Shown: one piece after another, positions 1-8,564 of the stretch
Layout: every line of letters begins with the position of its first letter
Position numbering within the stretch: position 1 is the first letter of the stretch
Source of the DNA: Glycocaulis sp.
Lineage (GTDB): Bacteria > Pseudomonadota > Alphaproteobacteria > Caulobacterales > Maricaulaceae
Assembly: GCA_022565665.1 (NCBI GenBank)
Contig: JAIUMI010000001.1
Coordinates: 310,001 to 374,000 of the forward strand
Direction of reading: 5' to 3'
DNA: 64,000 bases
Notes under the pieces: model-generated
Told to the model about the DNA's origin: nothing
The model's database searches: none
What the model saw: the letters and a program-made list of their open reading frames with translations, nothing else
Position numbers and translations under genes: made by a program

Positions 1-2
1 TG

Positions 3-281
3 AATGACCGTCTCAACCTGCATTTCAATGCGGGCGTGGAACGCGACCTTACCGAAAACGAGACCGTGGGTGTGTGGGGCATGGCCGCCCAGGTGATGGC
101 CACCGACCGGCTGGAACTGATCGGCGAGGTGTTCGGCGCGGAGAATGATCGCCCCGGCTGGCAGGCCGGTATCCGCCCCTACGTGTTCGACGGCAATGTG
201 GCGCTCGAGATCGTCTATGGACGCAATCTCGATGGCGAACGGGCCGACTGGCTGACCTTGGGCCTCTCGTTCGAGTTCTAG
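3..281 (+). CDS. Outer-membrane beta-barrel protein, C-terminal part (5' end outside window)
   Basis: The reading frame is open from position 3, so the gene begins upstream of the window and only its last 92 residues are seen. These alternate hydrophobic and polar residues in short strands separated by turns (for example LHFNAGVERD, LELIGEVFG, WQAGIRPYVF, VALEIVYGR) and end in LSFEF. A terminal phenylalanine is the usual recognition signal for the Bam outer-membrane assembly machinery. This supports a beta-barrel in the outer membrane, but porin, transporter or adhesin cannot be told apart from this fragment. A strong intrinsic terminator follows 15 bases after the stop codon. Confidence 0.6.
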   Translation, partial: NDRLNLHFNAGVERDLTENETVGVWGMAAQVMATDRLELIGEVFGAENDRPGWQAGIRPYVFDGNVALEIVYGRNLDGERADWLTLGLSFEF

Positions 282-295
282 CCATCAATGGGTTG

Positions 296-334
296 AAGGG
301 CAGGCCGGGCGTGCTATCGCTTGGGCCTGCCCTT
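296..334 (+). terminator. Intrinsic terminator after the beta-barrel gene, just upstream of the MgtC-like gene
   Basis: A perfect 11-bp stem (296-306 with 324-334, AAGGGCAGGCC/GGCCTGCCCTT) has a 17-nt loop and is followed by TTCTCCT. It lies between the beta-barrel stop at 281 and the MgtC-like start at 356, only 21 nt from the latter. It could therefore also act as an attenuator for that gene. Confidence 0.75.
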
Positions 335-355
335 TCTCCTGTATGGTGCCTCGTC

Positions 356-1063
356 ATGCTCGATCCGCTGATCATCCAGTCCGCCATCAATCTGGTCGCT
401 GCCGTCCTGCTTGGCAGCCTGATCGGGTTTGAACGCCAGTGGCGCCAGCGCCTTGCGGGCCTGCGTACCAACACGCTGGTGGCGCTGGGCTCTGCCAGTT
501 TCGTGGTCTTCTCCACCCTTTATGGCGGGGACGAGGTGAGCCCTACCCGTGTGGCCGCGCAGGTCGTATCCGGGGTCGGCTTTATCGGGGCCGGGATCAT
601 TTTCCGCGAAGGCTTCAATGTGCGCGGGCTCAACACGGCCGCCACGCTCTGGTGCGCCGCAGCCGTGGGTGTGCTCGCCGGTGCGGGCGCGATCGAGTAC
701 GCCTTCCTCGTGGCGGTTCTGGTTGTGCTGGTGAACCTTCTGCTGCGCCCGCTGGCCGCGAAGATCAACCGCCAGCCCATGGACAGTGCCGAACTGCCCG
801 CAGGCTATGCCGTCACCATTGTCTGCCGGGGCGAACAGGAAGCCCATATCCGCGCACTTCTGCTGCAGGGCGTGGCCTCGGGCGGCCTGCATCTGAAATC
901 CCTCGACAGCGAGAATATCGAGGAGAGTGAACGGGTTGAAGTCAGTGCCGAGCTCTCCGCCGACAGCCGCGCGGACAAGACGCTGGAGCAGATTGTTGGA
1001 CGGCTGAGTCTTGAGCCGGCGGTTACGGCCGCGCGCTGGCGCATTTCCGATATGGAGCGCTAA
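356..1063 (+). CDS. MgtC/SapB family membrane protein
   Basis: The 235-residue protein has an N-terminal half of about four hydrophobic helices carrying family motifs: GSLIGFERQWR, AGLRTNTLVALGSA, GVGFIGAGII and GLNTAATLW. This is the MgtC/SapB fold, linked in other bacteria to magnesium limitation and acid or intracellular stress. The C-terminal part (from about residue 150) is soluble and resembles the ACT-like tail of some members. I chose the ATG at 356 because translation from there begins directly with the conserved first helix; a TTG at 293 would place the start before the terminator stem. No good Shine-Dalgarno sequence is visible. The terminator ending at 334 leaves very little room for a leader. 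Confidence 0.85.
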   Translation: MLDPLIIQSAINLVAAVLLGSLIGFERQWRQRLAGLRTNTLVALGSASFVVFSTLYGGDEVSPTRVAAQVVSGVGFIGAGIIFREGFNVRGLNTAATLWCAAAVGVLAGAGAIEYAFLVAVLVVLVNLLLRPLAAKINRQPMDSAELPAGYAVTIVCRGEQEAHIRALLLQGVASGGLHLKSLDSENIEESERVEVSAELSADSRADKTLEQIVGRLSLEPAVTAARWRISDMER

Positions 1064-1128
1064 GCCGCTTGGCCGCTCACTCTCCCCGTTCTAGGGTGCT
1101 GGCAGGACAGACTAGGGGGAGATCAATC

Positions 1129-1605
1129 ATGTTCCGCGCAATGATGGCCGCCATTCTGCTGGCAGGGCTTGCCTGTTCGGGCGCTCTGGCCAATGAGACG
1201 ATCCGCCATGTCGATGCTGGCACGCTGCGCGCAGTGGTCGAACGGCTGGGCCACGAAAACCTTGGCGAAGCCGTGCTGGAGAACGGCGCTCCGGCCATCG
1301 AGGCGCGCCAGCCAGACGGTTTCAGCTATGCGCTGGTTGGCGTGGTGTGCGAGGACGGGCGATGCCTTGGCATGATGAGCCAGGTCGAGTTCGACAATGA
1401 TATCGGCCTGACCGCCAACCACACTAATGAGATCAATGTACGCTGGGCTGCGGTGAAGGCCGTGCTTTTCGGACAGTCGGTCCAGTTTTCCCGCTACGAC
1501 ATCGCCGATGGCGGCACCAGCGCCGAAGCGCTCGCCGCCTCGGTGGACGTGCTGCTCAGCGTGACTGCGGTCATCATCGCTGCCTTCCAGCAGGCGGACG
1601 ATTAA
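1129..1605 (+). CDS. Secreted YbjN-domain protein
   Basis: The 158-residue protein starts at an ATG preceded by AGGGGGAGA. It has a clear signal peptide (MFRAMMAAILL..., probable cleavage after ALA at residue 21), so the mature part is periplasmic. The mature region follows the YbjN pattern: an early helix (VERLGH), a strand pair around FSYALVGVVCEDGRC, the NEINVRW segment that matches the family's iNeWN motif, and a C-terminal helix. YbjN-fold proteins resemble type III secretion chaperones, and their biochemical role is not established. It converges on prmA with only 8 bases between stop codons. Confidence 0.6.
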   Translation: MFRAMMAAILLAGLACSGALANETIRHVDAGTLRAVVERLGHENLGEAVLENGAPAIEARQPDGFSYALVGVVCEDGRCLGMMSQVEFDNDIGLTANHTNEINVRWAAVKAVLFGQSVQFSRYDIADGGTSAEALAASVDVLLSVTAVIIAAFQQADD

Positions 1606-1613
1606 GCCCTGCC

Positions 1614-2486
1614 CTAACCCGCTTTCAGCGTCAGGATCGCCCAGCCATCGATGAGATCGGTATGGGCGGTGACGAGCCCGGCGTCCCGGTAGGCCGCTTC
1701 CACGCCCGCAATCTGCTCTTCCAGCAGGCCGGAGAGGATCGCTCGGCCATCCGGCGCCAGCCGCTCAGCCAGCGCGCGGGCGAGTTCCTGTAGAGGACCT
1801 GCCAGGATATTGGCAAAGATCAGGTCAAAGGCCGCGCCCTCAAAGGCCGGATGATCAAACCCGTCCGCCACGATGGCCTCAATGCGGTCTGACACACCAT
1901 TCTTCGCGGTATTGATATCGGTCTCGGTGACGGCTTCAGGGTCGATATCGCTCGCCAGCACATCGGCATTCGGCCAGACCAGCGCCGCCGCGATGGCCAG
2001 CGCGCCGGTACCGCAGCCCAGATCCAGCACGCGGGCGACTTTCAGCCCCTCACGCTCCAGCCGGTCGCACGCAATGAGGCAGCCCTTCGTGGTGCCGTGA
2101 TGGCCTGTGCCGAAAGCCGGCCCCGCCTCCACTTCAATACCCACTTCTCCGGGCTGGAGCGTCCTGCGTGCGTGCTCGCCATAGACCACGAACCGGCCCG
2201 CCTTCACCTCCGGCAACCCTTCAAGCGACAGGCGCACCCAGTCCTCTTCCGGCAGGGGCGCGAACTGGATTTCGGCCACGCTGGCGTCCAGGCCGATGCT
2301 GGCCAGGAAGGCGTCCACATCGATCTGCCCGCCAAACAGCACGTCCAGCCGCCATGTCTCCGGCCCGCCATCCTCGAAGAAGGACCAGGACAGGGCCGGT
2401 CCGTCCTCCATCGCGCCGAGCGCTGCATCCGCCGCCTTCATGGGCACGGCGGGGCCGATGGCAAGCAGGCGCCAGAGCGTGGACAT
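1614..2486 (-). CDS. prmA: Ribosomal protein L11 methyltransferase
   Basis: The 290-residue protein is a SAM-dependent methyltransferase that trimethylates ribosomal protein L11. The PrmA signature AFGTGHHGTTKGC is present near residue 125 (the usual form is FGTGxHxTT). It is followed by the SAM-binding motif I VLDLGCGTGALAIAAA and the family's variant of motif IV, IFANILAGPL. The N-terminal 110 residues correspond to the L11-recognition domain. The length is typical. It lies 16 bases downstream of the ABC permease gene on the same strand and may be transcribed with it. Confidence 0.93.
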   Translation of the reverse strand: MSTLWRLLAIGPAVPMKAADAALGAMEDGPALSWSFFEDGGPETWRLDVLFGGQIDVDAFLASIGLDASVAEIQFAPLPEEDWVRLSLEGLPEVKAGRFVVYGEHARRTLQPGEVGIEVEAGPAFGTGHHGTTKGCLIACDRLEREGLKVARVLDLGCGTGALAIAAALVWPNADVLASDIDPEAVTETDINTAKNGVSDRIEAIVADGFDHPAFEGAAFDLIFANILAGPLQELARALAERLAPDGRAILSGLLEEQIAGVEAAYRDAGLVTAHTDLIDGWAILTLKAG

Positions 2487-2502
2487 GGGATATTTCCTCT
2501 CG

Positions 2503-3336
2503 CTAACGCTCGCGTCTGTAGAGCCACATCGTGACCGGGCCGAAAATGGCCGCGATCACGCCGGGGGCGAGCAGCGCCAGCAATATCGCGCCCGCGTCCG
2601 GTGTGCCAGCCATGATATCGCGGATGGCGGTGACCAGCAGCGAGACCGGATTGACCGACACCACCGCCTGCAGCCAGCCGGGCATGGTCGCCGGGTCCAC
2701 ATAGATGTTGGAGGCAAAGGTGAGCGGCATCAGCACCAGCCAGGCGAGCGTCATCACGGTCGATGGCGTGCGCACCGAAAGCGCCAGCGCGGTGAAAACC
2801 CAGCCAAAGCCAAACGCAAACGCATTCATCAGCAGGAGGGCCGGGATCACTGCGATGAACCCGCCTTCCGGCCGGTAGCCCATCAGCGTACCGATGATGA
2901 AGACGATGATGCCGGATGCCGTAAAGCGGAACACGTCGGCCAGCATCGCACCGGCAATCGGCCCCGGCGACCAGACCGGCAGGGAGCGGAAGCGGTCGAA
3001 CACGCCCTTGGAAATGTCGGTATTGAGCGTGAAGCCGGTATAGACCGACGTGAAAACAATCGTCTGCACCAGAATGCCCGGCAGCAGGAATTGCAGATAG
3101 GCGTCGGTGGAGCCGGCCAGCGCGCCACCGAACAGATAGGTGAACATCACCGTGAACATGATGGGGGTAACCACCACGTCGAAGAGCTGTTCGGGCATGT
3201 GCTTGATCTTCAGGAGCGCCCGCCACGCATAGGTGAGGCTCACCGAGACCGCATGAGGCGGGCGTGCGGCGATGGCCGGGGCGGACTGGACGGCGTTTTC
3301 AGCCGCTTGCTCCAGGCGCTTTGTCATCTCGCTCAT
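2503..3336 (-). CDS. ABC-2 type exporter permease (DrrB-like)
   Basis: The 277-residue integral membrane protein has about six hydrophobic segments and the ABC-2 permease pattern. A cytoplasmic N-terminus is followed by TPIMFTVMFTYLFGGAL, then QFLLPGILVQT and FDRFRSLP, which are hallmarks of the DrrB/NodJ group. It would form the channel of a drug, lipid or polysaccharide exporter with the ATPase encoded immediately upstream. Its start codon overlaps the ATPase stop by 4 bases (ATGA), which indicates coupled translation. The substrate cannot be predicted. Confidence 0.88.
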   Translation of the reverse strand: MSEMTKRLEQAAENAVQSAPAIAARPPHAVSVSLTYAWRALLKIKHMPEQLFDVVVTPIMFTVMFTYLFGGALAGSTDAYLQFLLPGILVQTIVFTSVYTGFTLNTDISKGVFDRFRSLPVWSPGPIAGAMLADVFRFTASGIIVFIIGTLMGYRPEGGFIAVIPALLLMNAFAFGFGWVFTALALSVRTPSTVMTLAWLVLMPLTFASNIYVDPATMPGWLQAVVSVNPVSLLVTAIRDIMAGTPDAGAILLALLAPGVIAAIFGPVTMWLYRRER

Positions 3337-4307
3337 TCTGCCGCCTCCGTCTCTGGGCCATCTTCCGGTTCTGGCGGGCGTCCGGTCAGCGCGAAAAACA
3401 CTTCATCAAGGCTCGGCTGGCTCAGCGCATAGCCCGACAGGGTGATCCCCGCCGCCGACAGCGCGCCCAGCGCGGCGAGGCCCGCATCCGGGTCTGCCAC
3501 ATCGACGCTGAGGCCCGTGCCATTGCCGTTGGCGCGCACCTCGCCCACCAGCATGTCGGACAGAAGCCGGGAGGCCTCCTCGCGCCGCTGCGCGTTAACG
3601 AGGCTGATCTGCAACACGCCTCCGCCGACTTTGGCCTTGAGTTCAGCGCTGGTTCCGCGCGCAATGATCCGGCCGTGATCGACAACGGCGATCTCGTCCG
3701 CGAGCTGGTCGGCCTCTTCCAGATACTGTGTAGTCAGAAGGATGGTCGTGCCGCTGGCGGCAAGGCCGCGCACGATATCCCAGACCTGATTGCGCGAGCG
3801 CGGATCAAGCCCGGTGGTCGGTTCGTCCAGAAACAGGAGTTCCGGGCGGCGGATGAGGCTGGAAGCGATATCGAGCTTGCGCCGCATGCCGCCGGAATAG
3901 TCCTTCGCCTGTTTGCTGGCAGAATCGGCGAAATCAAACGCGATCAGAAGGCCCATCGCCCGGTCCTTCGCGTCATTACCCTTCAGGCCTGACAGGCGCG
4001 AGAGGAGGAGCAGATTCTCATACCCGGTCAGGTCTTCATCTACCGAGGCGAACTGCCCGGTCAGGCTGATCTTGCGGCGCACCTCGCGTGCCTCGCGTTC
4101 GATATCGTGACCGAGCACGCTCGCACTGCCGCCAGAGGGGCGCAGCAGGGTTGCCAGCATGCGCACCAGCGTGGTTTTCCCTGCGCCATTAGGGCCGAGC
4201 ACGGCAAAAATCTCGCCGCGCTTCACGTCCAGATCGATACCGTCTACGGCGCGCTTCTCTCCGAAACGGCGGGCAAGGGCGCGGGTTTCAATGGCATGGG
4301 CCGTCAT
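3333..4307 (-). CDS. ABC exporter ATP-binding protein (DrrA-like)
   Basis: The 324-residue ATPase has all ABC motifs: Walker A GPNGAGKTT near residue 40, Q-loop near SLTGQF, signature YSGGMRRKLD near 140, Walker B LLFLDEPTTGLD and the H-loop region (here LLTTQYLEEAD, with Q in place of the usual H). The C-terminal extension ending SLDEVFFALTG is typical of DrrA (daunorubicin-resistance family). I chose the ATG at 4307, where the domain begins; a longer frame reaching 4412 has no family-like sequence. It is co-transcribed with the permease downstream. The Q for H change in the switch is common in DrrA-type proteins. Confidence 0.9.
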   Translation of the reverse strand: MTAHAIETRALARRFGEKRAVDGIDLDVKRGEIFAVLGPNGAGKTTLVRMLATLLRPSGGSASVLGHDIEREAREVRRKISLTGQFASVDEDLTGYENLLLLSRLSGLKGNDAKDRAMGLLIAFDFADSASKQAKDYSGGMRRKLDIASSLIRRPELLFLDEPTTGLDPRSRNQVWDIVRGLAASGTTILLTTQYLEEADQLADEIAVVDHGRIIARGTSAELKAKVGGGVLQISLVNAQRREEASRLLSDMLVGEVRANGNGTGLSVDVADPDAGLAALGALSAAGITLSGYALSQPSLDEVFFALTGRPPEPEDGPETEAAE

Positions 4308-4500
4308 GGGCAAGCTCGTCAGCAAGGACCGGGGCGGGGTGGTGTAGCCCAATCGGCGCGTGGCACAACCCAGCAAAATATTACGGTTTCGACAGGCACG
4401 GAGGCTCTGCATCGCGCCTTGCCGGCCCGCCCCGCCCTTCAGCCAGCGTTCAGCTTGCCCGCGCCACCCTTGATGCGGATTGGTTCAAAGGGAGGTGCCG

Positions 4501-4959
4501 ATGGCACAGGGGATTACATCAAGGGGCCTGTCATCGCGCGGCGGACTGACGCTGCTCACTGCCATCGCCCTGATACTGGGCGCGTGCGCCACCCAGGAAG
4601 GGTATCGCCAGCAGACCGCGCTCTATGTCGGACAGAGCTCTGACCTTCTGATCATCGAGCGCGGCTCACCGGTGGCGCGGGACTATCTGTCCGATGGCTC
4701 GGAGGTGTGGACCTATTTCTTCGCGGAGAACCGCCATGATCCGGGCGGCTATCACACCGTCCCGCGTGAGCGGCGCGTGGTGTGGCGGGATGATCGCGGC
4801 CGCCAGCACGTGCGTGTCGAGCAGTATGAGGAGACGGTCTACACCCCGCCCCGCTCATGGGTGGAGGAGTGCGAGACGCGCTTCATCGTGACGCCGGACG
4901 GTTTCGTGCGCGACTTCCGCTTCAACGGGCAGGCCTGCCGCGCGCCGGAAATTCACTAG
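4501..4959 (+). CDS. Hypothetical lipoprotein
   Basis: The 152-residue protein starts at an ATG with a good ribosome site (GGGAGG, 5-6 bases upstream). The N-terminus is a lipoprotein signal ending in the lipobox LGAC with the acylated cysteine at residue 29. The mature part has a GxS/YLSDGSEVWTY segment reminiscent of the SmpA/OmlA-like small outer-membrane lipoprotein fold, followed by a DRGRQHVRVEQYEE strand region. Two further cysteines (near ECETRF and GQACR) could form a disulfide in the periplasm. I do not recognise a named family. It converges with the hydroquinone reductase gene. Confidence 0.7.
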   Translation: MAQGITSRGLSSRGGLTLLTAIALILGACATQEGYRQQTALYVGQSSDLLIIERGSPVARDYLSDGSEVWTYFFAENRHDPGGYHTVPRERRVVWRDDRGRQHVRVEQYEETVYTPPRSWVEECETRFIVTPDGFVRDFRFNGQACRAPEIH

Positions 4960-4968
4960 CCGGCCGAG

Positions 4969-5005
4969 GTGGCGGGTGGGGCTGTCAGCCCCGCCCGTCC
5001 GCCAC
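4969..5005. terminator. Hairpin between convergent genes
   Basis: A nested stem pairs 4969-4975 (GTGGCGG) with 4999-5005 (CCGCCAC), and 4978-4984 (GGGGCTG) with 4986-4992 (CAGCCCC). It spans the stop codon of the leftward gene. No T-run follows on either strand, so it may be a weak bidirectional terminator or a 3' stabilising hairpin. Confidence 0.45.
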
Positions 5006-5953
5006 GTGTACGAGAGGCCCGGACGACACCACCCCCGTCGGGTTGATCATGTCGTGGCTCTCGTAATAGTGCCGCTTGGCATGATCGAGATTGAAGAGCT
5101 CTGCCACATCCCCATGCCCATGCAGGCGGCGGGCATAGGATGCCAGATGCGGAAAATCGGTCAGCCGTTTGAGATTGCATTTGAAATGGCCGTGATAGAC
5201 TGGGTCAAAGCGCACCAGCGTCGTATAGAGCCGCCAGTCGGCTTCGGTCAGCGTGTCGCCGGTGAGGTATTTGCGGCCATCGCCGAGAAGGCCTTCCAGC
5301 CAGTCGAGGCTCTCGAACAGCTCCGTGACGGCACCCTCATACGCCTTCTGCGAGGTGGCAAAGCCGGATTTGTAGACCCCGTTATTCACCGTGTCATAGA
5401 TGCGCGCGTTCAGCGCATCGATCTCTTCGCGCAGGGCTTGCGGGTAGTAGTCGCCGGGCTTTGCGCCCACCCCGTCAAAGGCGGAGTTGAACATGCGGAT
5501 GATGTCCGCGCTCTCATTGGAAACGATGGTGCCGGTCTTCCTGTCCCAGAGCACGGGCACGGTCACCCGGCCTGAATATTCCGGCTCGGCCGCCGTATAG
5601 ACCTGATGCATGAAGTCGGCCTTGTGGATCGGGTCGGCGATCACGCCCGGGCCTTCCTTGAAGGTCCAGCCATTCTCCTTCATCAGCCAGTGCACGACCG
5701 AGAGCGAGATCATGTCCTCCAGACCCTTGATCCGGCGGAAGATCAGCGTGCGGTGCGCCCACGGACAGGCGAGCGAGACATAGAGATGGTAGCGCCCCGG
5801 CTCAGCCTTGAAGCCGCCCTTGCCGGTCGGGCCGGGCTCGCCATCAGCGGTCACCCAGTTGCGGAACACGCTGTCCCAGCGCTCGAACTTTCCGCCCGTG
5901 CTTTCGGTGTCATACCATTCGTCTTTCCAGACGCCATCAACGAGCCGGCCCAT
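4985..5953 (-). CDS. Glutathionyl-hydroquinone reductase (YqjG/PcpF/ECM4 family)
   Basis: The 322-residue xi-class glutathione transferase has the catalytic-cysteine motif CPWAHR near residue 63. The thioredoxin-like subdomain continues with VPVLWDRKTGTIVSNES, the glutathione-binding VP...NES pattern. The C-terminal helical domain contains the family's DxLTEADWRLY and RFDPVYHGHFKCN. These enzymes reduce glutathionyl-hydroquinones and some quinones in the cytosol. The start is supported by AAGGAGG upstream. The pirin gene lies 50 bases upstream on the same strand, and pirins are also quinone-related enzymes or regulators, so a small redox operon is plausible. Confidence 0.92.
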   Translation of the reverse strand: MGRLVDGVWKDEWYDTESTGGKFERWDSVFRNWVTADGEPGPTGKGGFKAEPGRYHLYVSLACPWAHRTLIFRRIKGLEDMISLSVVHWLMKENGWTFKEGPGVIADPIHKADFMHQVYTAAEPEYSGRVTVPVLWDRKTGTIVSNESADIIRMFNSAFDGVGAKPGDYYPQALREEIDALNARIYDTVNNGVYKSGFATSQKAYEGAVTELFESLDWLEGLLGDGRKYLTGDTLTEADWRLYTTLVRFDPVYHGHFKCNLKRLTDFPHLASYARRLHGHGDVAELFNLDHAKRHYYESHDMINPTGVVSSGPLVHVADGRG

Positions 5954-6003
5954 GGTCGGCCTCCTTCTTTTTTCTGCTTTTCAGTTCTGTTCGCTGCGGG
6001 CGG

Positions 6004-6840
6004 TCAGAAACGGCCCATCTGGTAGTCCAGCATGGCCTGACGCACCTCGCCTTCGGTGTTCATCACGAACGGCCCGCCCCATGCAATCGGCTCTCCGATC
6101 GGGTAGCCGGCTGCCAGAATGGCCCTTGCGCCGTCGGGGCCTGCCTCGATACGCACCGTATCGCCCGGACCAAAAACGCCCAGATGCGCTTCAGGCAGGG
6201 CGATGCCGGAGACGCTCACCGCGCCGGTGTGGATCGCCAGAATAGTAGTCTTGTCGGCCAGGATCGGTTCCTCGAATACGCTGCCCGGCTCCATCACCAG
6301 TTCGGCATAGAAGGGCTCCACCGTGACGCCCTTTACCGGGCCTTCAACACCGGTGGAGGTGCGGCCCGCTACGATCTTTGCCGTGACCCCCGGACGCACG
6401 TCTGCGGGCACGTCCGCGGCGTCATATTCCTGATAGCCGGCAGGTTTCATCTTCTCGGCGGCGGGCAGGTTGATCCAGAGCTGGAAGCCGCTCATCAGCC
6501 CGTCTTCCTGCTCAGGCATCTCCGAATGGACGATACCGCCAGCGGCCGTCATCCACTGCACCCCGCCCGGCTCGATCACACCTTCATGGCCCTTATTGTC
6601 CTTGTGGCGCATGCGGCCCGCGACCATGTAGGTCACGGTCTCGAACCCCCGGTGCGGATGCTCGGGAAAGCCCGCGATATAATCGTCCGGATTATCCGAG
6701 TGGAACTTGTCCAGCATCAGGAACGGGTCGAGCACGCGCAATTCGGGCGTGCCGAGAAGCCGGGTCATCTTCACCCCTGCCCCGTCCGAAGCGGCCATGC
6801 CGCGCGTCACTTTTACCAGCGGCCGGTAAATGCCTGCCAT
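6004..6840 (-). CDS. Pirin family protein
   Basis: The 278-residue bicupin has the pirin hallmark in its N-terminal cupin: HPHRGFETVTYM, then a HKDNKG loop, GGVQWMTAAGGIVHSE and, a little later, GFQLWINLP. The H-x-H, H and E residues that bind iron are all there. Pirins are iron proteins; some have quercetin dioxygenase activity and others regulate central metabolism. AAGGAGG lies 8 bases before the start. It is first in a probable two-gene unit with the glutathionyl-hydroquinone reductase. Confidence 0.9.
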   Translation of the reverse strand: MAGIYRPLVKVTRGMAASDGAGVKMTRLLGTPELRVLDPFLMLDKFHSDNPDDYIAGFPEHPHRGFETVTYMVAGRMRHKDNKGHEGVIEPGGVQWMTAAGGIVHSEMPEQEDGLMSGFQLWINLPAAEKMKPAGYQEYDAADVPADVRPGVTAKIVAGRTSTGVEGPVKGVTVEPFYAELVMEPGSVFEEPILADKTTILAIHTGAVSVSGIALPEAHLGVFGPGDTVRIEAGPDGARAILAAGYPIGEPIAWGGPFVMNTEGEVRQAMLDYQMGRF

Positions 6841-7041
6841 GATTAAGCCTCCTTGCGGTGCTTTTCACCGCTCCTGACATGGCGGCTGGGCGCGCACGTG
6901 TCGAGGTGTGGCGGGGCAGAGTTCTCTTTCCATGAGGGAAGCAATCAAATCGGTCCCTGCGCACGCGGGAGCGATGGACGCCGCCCCTATCGCACGCTAA
7001 GGCAGGTTTGAAATGCCATCTGGAAAGGCTTTGAAGGACTG

Positions 7042-8508
7042 ATGAGCGAGAGTTTCACGCTGGGTTGGGAAGAATGGGCGTCGTTCCCGGCGCTGGGCAT
7101 TCCTGCCATCAAGGCCAAGGTGGATACCGGCGCGCGCACCTCTGCGCTGCACGCCATTTCCGTGGAGCCGTTCGGCCCGGACAAGAACCCGCAGGTGCGC
7201 TTCGTCATTCACCCGATTCCGAGCGAACCGGAGGTCGAGATCGTGTGCGCGGCACCGGCTGTGGACCGTCGCGAAGTGACCTCCTCCAATGGCGAATCCG
7301 AGCTGCGCTGGGTGATCGAGGCGATGGTGAAGGTGGGGGGGCGCGAATGGCCCATCGAGCTGACCCTGACCAACCGGGAGAGCATGAATTACCGCATGCT
7401 GCTGGGCCGCACCGCGATCCGCGACGGCATCGTGGTCAATCCGGCCGTGTCCTATGTGCAGGGCAAGATCGGCTACAAGGTCTATGCCGATTTCCCGCGC
7501 CAGAAGCCGGTAAAGCGCCCCTTGCGCATCGCCATCCTGACACGCGAGCCGACCAACTATTCCTCCCGCCGGCTGAAAGACGCCGCAGAAGCGCGCGGCC
7601 ATGTCGCCGAGATGATCAATACGGCGCGCTGCTCCATGGGCATCAATACGCTTTCGCCCGCGATATACTATGATGGCCGCCGCCTGCCACGCTATGACGC
7701 GGTGATCCCGCGCATCGGTGCCTCGATGACCAATTACGGCATGGCGGTGATCCGCCAGTTTGCCATGACCGGCACCTACATCCTCAATCCGGCCGCCGCC
7801 ATCGGGGCGAGCCGTGACAAGCTTTACGCCCACCAGCTGCTCGCCCGCGCCGGGATCGGCATGCCCTCCACCGCCTTTGCCCACTCGCCGAAAGACACCA
7901 AGACCCTGATTGAGCTGGTCGGCGGGGCGCCGCTGGTGGTGAAGCTGCTGGAAAGCACGCAAGGCCGGGGCGTAGTGCTAGCCGATACCAAGAAGGCTGC
8001 CGAGAGCGTGATCGACGCATTCCGGGGGCTGGATGCCAACTTCATCGTGCAGGAATTCGTCAAGGAGGCGGGCGGCGCGGACATTCGCTGCTTCGTGGTG
8101 GGCGGCAAGGTGGTCGCCTCGATGAAGCGTCAGGCCAAGGCCGATGAGTTCCGCTCCAACCTGCACCGGGGCGGCACAGCCGAGTCTGTTAAGATCAGCC
8201 CGGATGAACGCTCTGCCGCGGTGCGCGCCGCCAAGGCGATGGGGCTGTCAGTGGCCGGTGTGGATCTGCTGCGCTCTGACTCCGGCCCCAAAATCCTGGA
8301 GGTCAATTCCTCGCCCGGTCTGGAAGGGATCGAACGCACCAGCGGCAAGGATGTGGCCGGGCTCATCATCGAGCATCTGGAAGGCCAGGTGCGCACCGTC
8401 AGCCTGCCCAAGCCCTCGCGCCGGAAAAGCGCGCTGAAAGCCGCCGACGCGCCGGAGCTGACCGAAATCGCCGCCATCAAGGCCAGCGGAGACGCGGCAG
8501 GCGAATAA
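7042..8508 (+). CDS. Retropepsin-like protease domain fused to RimK-type ATP-grasp ligase
   Basis: The 488-residue protein has two recognisable parts. Residues 1-145 match the RimB/'ATP-dependent zinc protease' family: [29 protein letters not shown] (Asp-Thr-Gly, as in retropepsins) and the later [16 protein letters not shown]. Residues 155-450 are a RimK-like ATP-grasp ligase with [52 protein letters not shown] and the metal-binding [14 protein letters not shown]. RimK adds glutamates to ribosomal protein S6 and can make poly-alpha-glutamate; RimB-type proteases are proposed to act in the same pathway. A GAAGGA site precedes the ATG. The C-terminal 40 residues are a basic tail of no known family. 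Confidence 0.88.
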   Translation: MSESFTLGWEEWASFPALGIPAIKAKVDTGARTSALHAISVEPFGPDKNPQVRFVIHPIPSEPEVEIVCAAPAVDRREVTSSNGESELRWVIEAMVKVGGREWPIELTLTNRESMNYRMLLGRTAIRDGIVVNPAVSYVQGKIGYKVYADFPRQKPVKRPLRIAILTREPTNYSSRRLKDAAEARGHVAEMINTARCSMGINTLSPAIYYDGRRLPRYDAVIPRIGASMTNYGMAVIRQFAMTGTYILNPAAAIGASRDKLYAHQLLARAGIGMPSTAFAHSPKDTKTLIELVGGAPLVVKLLESTQGRGVVLADTKKAAESVIDAFRGLDANFIVQEFVKEAGGADIRCFVVGGKVVASMKRQAKADEFRSNLHRGGTAESVKISPDERSAAVRAAKAMGLSVAGVDLLRSDSGPKILEVNSSPGLEGIERTSGKDVAGLIIEHLEGQVRTVSLPKPSRRKSALKAADAPELTEIAAIKASGDAAGE

Positions 8509-8542
8509 AAAGGCCCGCGCCAGGGGACATGGCGCGGGCCTT
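8509..8542. terminator. Bidirectional intrinsic terminator
   Basis: A perfect 12-bp stem, AAGGCCCGCGCC (8510-8521) with GGCGCGGGCCTT (8531-8542), has a 9-nt loop between two convergent genes. Read leftward it runs into TTTTTATT, so it most clearly terminates the fasciclin gene. Rightward the T-run is short. Confidence 0.85.
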
Positions 8543-8564
8543 GAAGTGCCGAACGGGGGAGGAA

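Noticed and set aside
2296-3432. Long open frame on the + strand opposite prmA and the ABC permease
   Set aside because: It is antisense to two clear genes, has no family-like motifs and is rich in Arg/Gly/His, as expected from mirror frames in G+C-rich DNA.
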